Translations under genes and position numbers: made by a program
NCBI GenBank assembly: GCA_913044255.1
Contig: CAJWOI010000029.1
Span: 1 to 14,601, forward strand
DNA length: 14,601 bases
Direction of reading: 5' to 3'
From: an uncultured Alphaproteobacteria bacterium
GTDB lineage: Bacteria > Pseudomonadota > Alphaproteobacteria > UBA7887
In this document: one piece after another, positions 7,457 to 13,516 of the stretch
Numbering within the stretch: position 1 is the first letter of the stretch
Layout of the letters: each line of letters starts with the position of its first letter
Notes under the pieces: generated by a model
Database searches by the model: none
Told to the model about the DNA's origin: nothing
The model's input: the letters and a program-made list of their open reading frames with translations, nothing else

Positions 7457-8554
7457 ATGAATACGGCTGAAAATGACATGATCCCAGAAAAAAATAAAGC
7501 CACACATGCAAACGAAACTGCAACCTTGTTGTTGGATTGGTACGACAAGTACAGGCGCACTTTGCCCTGGCGGACACTGTCAGGTGAAAAACCTGATGTC
7601 TACAAAATATGGTTGAGCGAGACTATGTTGCAACAAACCAAAGTCGCAACTGTGATTTCCTACTACCAGAACTTCATCCGGAAGTGGCCATCTTTATCTT
7701 CGTTGGCTGACGCTACACAAGACGATGTTTTAAGAGTGTGGGCAGGCCTCGGGTACTACGCAAGAGCCCGCAACCTTTATGCCTGCGCACAGATAGTGAC
7801 GCACAAATATGGTGGCGATTTTCCGGATACGGAAGAGGGATTGCGTTCCCTACCTGGGGTTGGCCCATACACGGCAGCCGCAATAACGGCGATTGCTTAC
7901 GACAAGCCCGCAGTTGTGGTTGATGGAAATGTAGCGCGGGTCATTTCACGTCTCTTTCGGGTCGCGAAACCTATACCAGAAGCCCAAACTCTATTACGCG
8001 AACTCGCCGCCAATATCACTCCGCAAGATCGACCCGGAGATTATGCGCAAGCGATAATGGATTTAGGTGCAGTCATTTGCACTCCTCGGTCCCCAAAGTG
8101 CATCGAGTGTCCGTGGGCAGAGATCTGCGAAGCTCGTGCAACAAAAACACCCGAATACTGGCCAAGACAAAGGCCCAAGGCCAAAAAACCGATGCGGTAT
8201 GGTGTTGCTTTTTGGGTGGAGCGCTCTGATGGAGCTGTCATGCTTCGCCGAAGACCCGACAAAGGTATATTTGGTGGCATGACGGAAATCCCGAATTCTG
8301 GATGGCATGACCAACCTTTATCAGAACGTCTTGTCCGGAGCCACGCACCAATAGGCGCTCGTTGGGCAACGATCCCGAAAGTAATAAACCACAGTTTCAC
8401 CCATTTCGATATGGAGATAACCGTGCTCACCACGAAGTCAAACAATGCACCGGAGAATTCATTCTGGTGTGCTAGAGAAGAAATAAAGTCGGAAGCTTTA
8501 CCGAGTCTAATGCGTAAAATTGCTGCGCTTGCTCAAGCGATACAGGCCAATTGA
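7457..8554 (+). CDS. mutY: A/G-specific adenine DNA glycosylase MutY
   Basis: MutY (365 aa) removes adenine mispaired with 8-oxoguanine, preventing G:C to T:A mutations after oxidative damage. The catalytic glutamate is Glu55 in LSETMLQQT. The helix-hairpin-helix motif is LPGVGPYTAAAI (132-143), and the active-site aspartate is Asp156 in VDGNVAR. The 4Fe-4S ligands are Cys208, Cys215, Cys218 and Cys224, with the classic C-x6-C-x2-C-x5-C spacing. The C-terminal NUDIX-like domain that reads the 8-oxoG base is present, including the Phe-Ser-x-His pattern NHSFTHFDMEI (311-321). The ATG at 7457 is preferred. No clear ribosome site is visible, and a second ATG seven codons later is possible. The gene diverges from dciA and converges on ccrM. 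Confidence 0.96.
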   Translation: MNTAENDMIPEKNKATHANETATLLLDWYDKYRRTLPWRTLSGEKPDVYKIWLSETMLQQTKVATVISYYQNFIRKWPSLSSLADATQDDVLRVWAGLGYYARARNLYACAQIVTHKYGGDFPDTEEGLRSLPGVGPYTAAAITAIAYDKPAVVVDGNVARVISRLFRVAKPIPEAQTLLRELAANITPQDRPGDYAQAIMDLGAVICTPRSPKCIECPWAEICEARATKTPEYWPRQRPKAKKPMRYGVAFWVERSDGAVMLRRRPDKGIFGGMTEIPNSGWHDQPLSERLVRSHAPIGARWATIPKVINHSFTHFDMEITVLTTKSNNAPENSFWCAREEIKSEALPSLMRKIAALAQAIQAN

Positions 8555-8560
8555 CAACTC

Positions 8561-8578
8561 CAGCACTCATTGCTGTTT
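8561..8578 (+). terminator. small hairpin in the 22-base mutY/ccrM convergent gap
   Basis: The gap between the mutY and ccrM stop codons holds a perfect 5-bp stem (CAGCA / TGCTG) with a five-base loop, followed on the plus strand by TTTAT. It fills almost all of the gap between two convergent genes, as terminators often do. The short stem and short T-run make it a weak candidate, and it might work in either direction. Confidence 0.35.
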
Positions 8579-9689
8579 ATCGAGCTACCGCCGGCACAAT
8601 TTCTGCTCTTACTTTTTGACGCAAAAGGTCAATAGGACGAAGTTTTCCACGATCATCATAGAACCAAAATGCCCAACCATTACAACTGGAAGCACCCTGA
8701 AGGGCCGCCGCCACACCATGAATAGAGCCAGTGACATCTCCTGCGACTAGAGAGCCATCAGCGCGGACCTTAGCCGTTATGCGCCGACTATGGTCATAAA
8801 GAATAACGCCAGGAGACAACATTCCCCGCTCGATCAAATTACCAAAAGGAACACGGGGTAATGACCTCTTCGACGGGGTGGTCTGTATTTCCTGATTACC
8901 TCTCGGTTTGGCCCCGGCCAATCGTCTGCGTGCCAGCGCCACATACTTGGGGTCACTCTCTATACCCAAATATCGCCGGCCAAGCTGCTTGGCGACCACG
9001 CCTGTGGTGCCAGTGCCAAAAAAAGGGTCCAATACAAGGTCATCAATGTTGGTAGTCGCGAGCAGGACACGATAGAGCAGAGATTCAGGTTTTTGCGTCG
9101 GATGAGCTTTGTGATCACCCTCACGCAATCGCTCTCTGCCAGCGCAAATCGGCAATGACCAATCCGAGCGCATCTGAATATCTTCATTAAGCATCTTCAT
9201 GGCCTGGTAATTGAATGTATAATGCTTTTGATCCTGACTCTTCGCACACCAAATTAACGTTTCATGTGCATTCGTAAAACGTCGACCACGAAAATTAGGC
9301 ATTGGATTTGTTTTGCGCCAGATCACATCATTGAGGATCCAGTATCCGAGATCCTGAAGCACGCGTCCTATCCGGAAAATATTATGATAACTACCAATTA
9401 CCCAAAGACTCCCACGTTCTGAAAGCAGCCGACGAGCTGCAATCAACCAAGCCCGCGTAAACTGATCGTAATCGGCAAAACTATCAAAATGGTCCCACTC
9501 ATCGGTGACACCGTCAACGAGACTATCATCTGGACGCCTTAGCTCTTGTGGTAGCTGCAAATTGTATGGAGGATCAGCGAATATTAGATCCACCGATCCG
9601 GCTTCAAGACGCTCCATAGTGTGTATACAATCACCAGTCAGTATCCGCCCATACGGCAAATCATCGACCGGCCCCCCATCCCGTGACAT
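8577..9689 (-). CDS. ccrM: CcrM-type adenine DNA methyltransferase (GANTC)
   Basis: CcrM (370 aa) methylates the adenine in GANTC. In Alphaproteobacteria it is a cell-cycle regulator, not part of a restriction system. It has beta-class motif order: the catalytic motif DPPY (39-42) comes first, then the target-recognition region, then the AdoMet-binding motif DPFFGTGTT (221-229). The C-terminal extension (about 270-370) is the CcrM-type domain needed for DNA recognition, with the conserved patch QGASSCNGWAFW (331-342). No restriction endonuclease gene is nearby, which supports the solitary regulatory role. The ATG start has a full AAGGAGG ribosome site only four bases upstream (9694-9700), and a GANTC site lies between the two. 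The gene follows rnhB after 151 bases and converges with mutY. Confidence 0.95.
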   Translation of the reverse strand: MSRDGGPVDDLPYGRILTGDCIHTMERLEAGSVDLIFADPPYNLQLPQELRRPDDSLVDGVTDEWDHFDSFADYDQFTRAWLIAARRLLSERGSLWVIGSYHNIFRIGRVLQDLGYWILNDVIWRKTNPMPNFRGRRFTNAHETLIWCAKSQDQKHYTFNYQAMKMLNEDIQMRSDWSLPICAGRERLREGDHKAHPTQKPESLLYRVLLATTNIDDLVLDPFFGTGTTGVVAKQLGRRYLGIESDPKYVALARRRLAGAKPRGNQEIQTTPSKRSLPRVPFGNLIERGMLSPGVILYDHSRRITAKVRADGSLVAGDVTGSIHGVAAALQGASSCNGWAFWFYDDRGKLRPIDLLRQKVRAEIVPAVAR

Positions 9690-9767
9690 GAGTCCTCCTT
9701 GCGACTCAATCGCTTATTTTCCCAACCTACTGTCAAACCTTCAAAACAATTTACAGCTAGTTGAATC
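9690..9767 (-). promoter_or_regulatory. ccrM upstream region with three GANTC sites and a GcrA-like box
   Basis: Within 78 bases before ccrM are three GANTC sites: 9690-9694 (between ribosome site and ATG), 9703-9707 and 9763-9767. The middle one, read on the minus strand, is TGAGTCG (9702-9708), a full match to the published GcrA consensus YGAKTCG. A perfect TTGACA hexamer lies at 9731-9736, but the sequence 17 bases downstream (GCGATT) is a poor -10. GcrA is known to recruit sigma70 polymerase to weak promoters carrying methylated GANTC, which would fit. I found no CtrA box of the form TTAA-N7-TTAA. Confidence 0.5.
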
Positions 9768-9804
9768 TTAAACTTTTAGCGATGTCTCGTGCAAGTGTCA
9801 GGCA

Positions 9805-9835
9805 GGCGTCTTGTCCAGCGTTAACGTGGAACGCC
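9805..9835 (-). other. RNA hairpin just after rnhB
   Basis: Six bases past the rnhB stop codon, the minus-strand transcript can fold into a bulged hairpin. GGCGT pairs with ACGCC and TCCA with TGGA, separated by a four-base bulge on one side, and the apical part contains the palindrome CGTTAACG. No T-run follows, so it is not a standard intrinsic terminator. It could protect the 3' end of the rnhB message or be a processing site between rnhB and ccrM. Confidence 0.4.
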
Positions 9836-9840
9836 CACCC

Positions 9841-10473
9841 TCAATATGTATTGATTTGTCCCAAAACGCGGGCCACAGGAACAAAACTCCTCCGATGATG
9901 CGGGGTTACACCAAGACTAGTTAGTGCTCTTAGATGTTCTGGGGTAGGGTACCCAACATTCCTTTCCCACCCATAACCAGGATAGCCACGCGCTAAATTC
10001 AACATCAGCTGATCGCGCGTGACCTTTGCCACAATTGAGGCAGCCGCGATTGATAGGGAGCGGCGGTCACCCCCAACGACAGTTCGCGTAGCACAGCCAA
10101 GTGCCGGCGACTGGTTGCCATCCACCAGGGCCACCGCAGGTGCCGACCTTAACTCAGCTACCGCCCGCTCCATAGCCCTAAACGTGGCCCTTAGAATGTT
10201 TACTTTGTCAATTTCAACAACGCTAGCCAAACCTATTCCGACTACGGCCTGAGATTTAATGCGGACACACAGGTGCTCGCGCTTTGAACGGCTTAAAGTT
10301 TTTGAATCCTGGATCCCGCCCGGCGTTCGCTCCTGGTCCAAAATCACCGCAGCAGCCACAACAGGGCCTGCTAGTGGCCCGCGACCAGCTTCATCGACCC
10401 CACAGATCAAACCTCTTAATTCAGCCTCAATAGAAAAGTTGGGTGCCGTGTTACGTTCGTCCATAATCGTCAA
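9841..10473 (-). CDS. rnhB: ribonuclease HII
   Basis: RNase HII (210 aa from the chosen start) nicks RNA/DNA hybrids and removes single ribonucleotides wrongly built into DNA. The family motif GVDEAGRGPLAGPVVAAAV holds the first acidic pair. The third acidic residue is in VDGNQ and the fourth in GGDRRSLSIAAASIVAKVTRD, giving the complete D-E-D-D metal site. The open frame extends up to 10527, overlapping the radical SAM gene, but the extra residues look unlike family N-termini. The TTG at 10473 has GGAG six bases upstream and is my choice. The ATG at 10464 is the main alternative. The gene follows the radical SAM gene by about 22 bases on the same strand, so the two are probably one transcript. 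Confidence 0.94.
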   Translation of the reverse strand: MTIMDERNTAPNFSIEAELRGLICGVDEAGRGPLAGPVVAAAVILDQERTPGGIQDSKTLSRSKREHLCVRIKSQAVVGIGLASVVEIDKVNILRATFRAMERAVAELRSAPAVALVDGNQSPALGCATRTVVGGDRRSLSIAAASIVAKVTRDQLMLNLARGYPGYGWERNVGYPTPEHLRALTSLGVTPHHRRSFVPVARVLGQINTY

Positions 10474-10495
10474 ACTATACTCCGACCCAAAGACC

Positions 10496-11551
10496 TTAAA
10501 AAAGTTCTCCTTGGTCGCCCGGAACATTAAAGAGGGTGCAGTCTAGGGTAGTGCTATCAACATTCAGTTGAAAACGTCGAGCCGCATTATGGAACCGGTC
10601 CGCAATCATTTTTGCATACTGCCCGCTTCCCCTCCGTCGCACGCCAAAATCTGAATTGTAGACCCGGCCGCCATGAACTTCGCGTACCAACGACATCACT
10701 CGCGAGAGCTTGTGCGGCTCATGAACCGCCAACCACTCCGCCACAAGATCTTTTACCTCATGAGGCAAACGTAAAATCACATATCCACATTCTCGCGCTC
10801 CAGCTGTCGCCGAGGTTCGTAATATCGACTCAATTTCCGTATCCGTTAAGCCTGGGATAACTGGGGCAATCATCACCCCCGTGGGTATGCCAGCCGCACA
10901 CAACTCTCGAACGGCGCTTAAACGTGACTCGGGAGTGGATGCACGAGGTTCCAACTTCGTTGCTAATCGGCGATTCAGAGTCGTCACAGAAAGAAAAACC
11001 TTAATCAAATGACGCCGAGCCATGTCTGCCAACAAGTTCAAGTCTCTCGTGACCCTCGCCGACTTAGTAACAATGCTCACAGGGTGATTAAATTCGGATA
11101 GAACCTCCAGTATTGAACGCGTAATTAGCGCTTTACGTTCTATTGGTTGATAGGGGTCAGTATTCGTTCCCAAAGCAATCGTTCTGCACCTATAGTTGAG
11201 CTTAGACAACTCTTTGCGTAACAGTATTCCTGCCTCCGGTTTGACAAATATACGGCTTTCAAAATCTTTCCCCGCGGATAGCCCTAAATAACTGTGGCTC
11301 GGTCGGGCGTAACAGTAGACACAACCATGTTCGCATCCTAAATAAGGGTTGATCGACTGGTCGAATTCTATATCCGGCGACTCATTCCTTCTAATAATAG
11401 AGCGAGTCTGGTCAACGCTGAGTTGCGTTGCGGCTCCTTTACCGCCATCGGATGCCCCCTCTCCATCCTCACCTACGGCCCAAGTGGTAACTTTCTCAAA
11501 CCTCCCCGGCGGATTCGAAACTGCACCCCGGCCTTTGCAAACCTTCTTCAC
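10496..11551 (-). CDS. PA0069-family (SplB-like) radical SAM protein
   Basis: This is a radical S-adenosylmethionine enzyme of about 351 aa. The cluster motif is C-x3-C-x2-C in CEHGCVYCYARPSH, about residues 73-80 from the chosen start, and it binds the 4Fe-4S cluster that makes the 5'-deoxyadenosyl radical. Flanking patterns such as KGRGAVSNPPGRFE near the N-terminus, INPYLGCEHG, GTNTDPYQPIE and VSIVTKS are typical of the PA0069/Rv2578c group, distantly similar to spore photoproduct lyase. The substrate is unknown. The frame is open to 11623, but its first candidates lack ribosome sites. The GTG at 11551 has GGAG seven bases upstream and begins just before the conserved KGRGA. An ATG at 11572 is an alternative. 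It precedes rnhB closely and diverges from the glycosyltransferase gene. Confidence 0.87.
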   Translation of the reverse strand: MKKVCKGRGAVSNPPGRFEKVTTWAVGEDGEGASDGGKGAATQLSVDQTRSIIRRNESPDIEFDQSINPYLGCEHGCVYCYARPSHSYLGLSAGKDFESRIFVKPEAGILLRKELSKLNYRCRTIALGTNTDPYQPIERKALITRSILEVLSEFNHPVSIVTKSARVTRDLNLLADMARRHLIKVFLSVTTLNRRLATKLEPRASTPESRLSAVRELCAAGIPTGVMIAPVIPGLTDTEIESILRTSATAGARECGYVILRLPHEVKDLVAEWLAVHEPHKLSRVMSLVREVHGGRVYNSDFGVRRRGSGQYAKMIADRFHNAARRFQLNVDSTTLDCTLFNVPGDQGELF

Positions 11552-11583
11552 ATAACTGCTCCGCATCCCCATAGAATAACTTG

Positions 11584-11589
11584 AGTATA
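11584..11589 (-). promoter_or_regulatory. possible -10 element for the radical SAM gene
   Basis: On the minus strand TATACT matches the sigma70 -10 consensus at five of six positions. Transcription would start near 11577, giving a leader of about 26 bases to the GTG start at 11551. The ATG at 11572 would be almost leaderless. No good -35 hexamer lies 16-18 bases upstream, so this is only a candidate. Confidence 0.3.
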
Positions 11590-11650
11590 GAACAAAACAA
11601 GAACATTTTAATCGAATTACCAAGCCGACAGCCGTGCTATAGGGTTAATT

Positions 11651-12355
11651 ATGAAAAACAATGATGATTTTTCAGGCCCACCAATTGGCTCACAGCTTAG
11701 CGCAATCATACCCACACTGAATGAAGCAGAAAATTTGGGGTCATGCCTGCGAGTTATCGCCGGTACTGTAGCAGAGTTGATAGTCGTCGATGGTGGTTCC
11801 TCCGACAACACAGCATCGGTTGCATCGCGTTACAATGCTCGTTGGCTCACGGCGAAGAGGGGGCGTGGATCCCAACTTGCAGCCGGCGGAGCCGCGGCAA
11901 CGGGTGAATGGTTGCTATTCATCCATGCAGATACCGTACTTCAGAGTAGTTGGGAACTCTCCGTCCATGAATTTATTAATGAAGTCCGTGAAGATAACGT
12001 TGCCGGTGTATTCCGATACCGAAACGACCTACACGGTCTCGCAGGAAGAGTATTGGAGCGCTACGTTGCGTGGCGGACTTCGTTAGGACTCCCGTACGGT
12101 GACCAGTGCCTTTTGATTAGTCGATCACACTATCATCGGCTAGGTGGCTTCTCAGATTTCCCGATCATGGAGGACATTGAGTTTGCCCGTCGTATTGGAC
12201 GGCGGGGCCTCCGTGTTTTGCCCGTATTGGCCGTTACTTCTGGCGTACGTTATCGCAGCTTCGGAATATTTTGCCGGGGCCTGAGAAACCTTTTCTGCCT
12301 TGCACTATATTTTATCGGCCTGCCCCCCAGATTGATTGCCAAAATTTATGGCTAA
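11651..12355 (+). CDS. family-2 glycosyltransferase, TIGR04283 type
   Basis: The protein (234 aa) has a GT-A fold of glycosyltransferase family 2. The nucleotide-sugar site shows AIIPTLNEAENL (18-29) and VVDGGSSDNT. The metal-binding DxD equivalent is HADT. The acceptor and catalytic region shows YGDQCLLISR, GGFSDFPIMEDIEFARR and a hydrophobic C-terminal tail that may sit on the membrane. This matches TIGR04283, named for some members found in arsenosugar clusters. The ATG start has AGGG six bases upstream. The next gene is its usual partner, TIGR04282, 11 bases downstream. No arsenic-methylating or arsenosugar radical SAM gene is in the window, so the arsenosugar name should not be read as a function here. 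Donor and acceptor are unknown. Confidence 0.88.
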   Translation: MKNNDDFSGPPIGSQLSAIIPTLNEAENLGSCLRVIAGTVAELIVVDGGSSDNTASVASRYNARWLTAKRGRGSQLAAGGAAATGEWLLFIHADTVLQSSWELSVHEFINEVREDNVAGVFRYRNDLHGLAGRVLERYVAWRTSLGLPYGDQCLLISRSHYHRLGGFSDFPIMEDIEFARRIGRRGLRVLPVLAVTSGVRYRSFGIFCRGLRNLFCLALYFIGLPPRLIAKIYG

Positions 12356-12366
12356 ACCCGAAAACG

Positions 12367-12987
12367 ATGCTGCCTAAACATTTGATGATCTTCGCCAAAG
12401 CCCCCCGACAAGGCGCGGCCAAAACACGTCTTGCATCCAAACTGGGCCGAAGCGCGGCATGCCAAATTTCGCGAATTATCGCATCCTCTGTTATTAAGCG
12501 TTTAGCAAATGACAAACGCTGGAACTGCCTGCTGGCAGTAACGCCTGATGAATTTGCGTCCGTCGGTCGCTTCTGGCCGTACTCTGCAAAGCGGTGTCCC
12601 CAAGGGGACGGTAATCTCGGTATCCGAATGGCGCGTCAGTTCCGGGAACTGCCGCCTGGCCCACTAGTGATTGTGGGGAGCGACATACCGTCCCTCAAGC
12701 CAGCACATATAGTGAGCGCATTCCAAGAACTCGGCAAAGCGCATTTCGTGCTCGGACCCGCACGCGATGGAGGGTACTGGCTCATCGGAACGCGCCGACG
12801 TCCAACCATAATAACACCATTCTCCAATGTAACTTGGTCGAGTCCAACCGCCCTGGCGGACACATTGCGAAATATCGACCGACGTTACCGGATAACGCTA
12901 CTAGAAGAGCTGGAAGATATCGATGATATCTCGTCCTGGCGCAGATGGTATAAGCGTAAGGTCACACGGACCGGTTCACCGCACTGA
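12367..12987 (+). CDS. TIGR04282/DUF2064 nucleotidyltransferase-like protein
   Basis: This 206-aa protein of the DUF2064 (TIGR04282) family has a GT-A/nucleotidyltransferase-like fold. The N-terminal motif LMIFAKAPRQGAAKTRLA is the family's phosphate-binding loop with its Lys-Thr-Arg. VIVGSDIPSL holds the metal-binding Asp, and GPARDGGYWLIG and the late DIDD acidic patch complete the site. It may activate or transfer a sugar for the TIGR04283 partner directly upstream, though this is unproven. The open frame reaches back to a TTG at 12271 inside the upstream gene, but those residues are not family-like. The ATG at 12367 gives the correct N-terminus, although no clear ribosome site is seen and coupling to the previous gene is likely. 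Its last 26 bases overlap the end of moaB on the other strand. Confidence 0.87.
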   Translation: MLPKHLMIFAKAPRQGAAKTRLASKLGRSAACQISRIIASSVIKRLANDKRWNCLLAVTPDEFASVGRFWPYSAKRCPQGDGNLGIRMARQFRELPPGPLVIVGSDIPSLKPAHIVSAFQELGKAHFVLGPARDGGYWLIGTRRRPTIITPFSNVTWSSPTALADTLRNIDRRYRITLLEELEDIDDISSWRRWYKRKVTRTGSPH

Positions 12988-13516
12988 CTTTTTCGTTAAG
13001 GCGCGGCATGAGCTCGACAAAATTACAAGGTCGAAACCGATTATCAAGCTGGTGAACAAGAATCTCGTCCCACGCGTCTTTGCAAGCATTTGGTGATCCA
13101 GGCAAAGCAAACATGTAAGTGCCGTGGGAAACACCCGCGGTAGCGCGTGATTGGATAGTCGAAGTTCCAATTTTTTGAAAGGAAAGCATCCTAAAAAGCT
13201 CTCCAAAGCCGGGCACCTGCTTGTCATACATAGCTTCAAATACTTCTGGGGTAACGTCGCGGCCCGTAACGCCCGTTCCACCAGTTGCCAATACCACATC
13301 TATTTGCGGGTCCTTAACCCATTTTGCTAAATGGGCAGTGATTAAATTTTTTTCGTCCGGAATTATCGCCCGATCTGCTAGGTGATGACCTGCTCCCTGT
13401 AAACGTTTGACGAGCAACGAACCTGACTTATCATCCATTTCGGTGCGGGAATCAGAAACCGTCAACACCGCTATATTGACCGGAAGAAAAGAACGACTAT
13501 CGTCAATCTTGGGCAA
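12962..13516 (-). CDS. moaB: MoaB/MogA-type molybdopterin adenylyltransferase
   Basis: The protein (184 aa) belongs to the MoaB/MogA family, which adenylates molybdopterin before molybdenum insertion in cofactor synthesis. E. coli MoaB itself is inactive, so activity is inferred. The family fold is shown by NIAVLTVSDSRTEMDDKSG near the start, DVVLATGGTGVTGRDVTPE (the molybdopterin-binding loop), FGELFRMLSFQKIGTSTIQSRA and GTYMFALPGSPNACKDAWDEIL. The start is a TTG at 13516 with AAGGAGG six bases upstream. The upstream frame to 13567 lies inside the transglycosylase gene and adds residues that are not family-like. The TTG start means a 14-base overlap with that gene, so the two should be translationally coupled. 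No other molybdenum cofactor genes are in the window. Confidence 0.92.
   Translation of the reverse strand: MPKIDDSRSFLPVNIAVLTVSDSRTEMDDKSGSLLVKRLQGAGHHLADRAIIPDEKNLITAHLAKWVKDPQIDVVLATGGTGVTGRDVTPEVFEAMYDKQVPGFGELFRMLSFQKIGTSTIQSRATAGVSHGTYMFALPGSPNACKDAWDEILVHQLDNRFRPCNFVELMPRLNEKVSAVNRSV

Noticed and set aside
8577..9689. Restriction-modification system around the methyltransferase
   Set aside because: The gene is a CcrM orthologue by motif order and C-terminal domain. The neighbours are housekeeping genes and no endonuclease is present.
9690..9840. CtrA binding site upstream of ccrM
   Set aside because: TTAA occurs more than once, but no pair has the required seven-base spacing.
12271..12366. 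Longer TIGR04282 protein starting inside the upstream glycosyltransferase gene
   Set aside because: The extra 32 residues are an out-of-frame reading of the upstream gene's end and do not resemble family N-termini. The ATG at 12367 gives the normal start.
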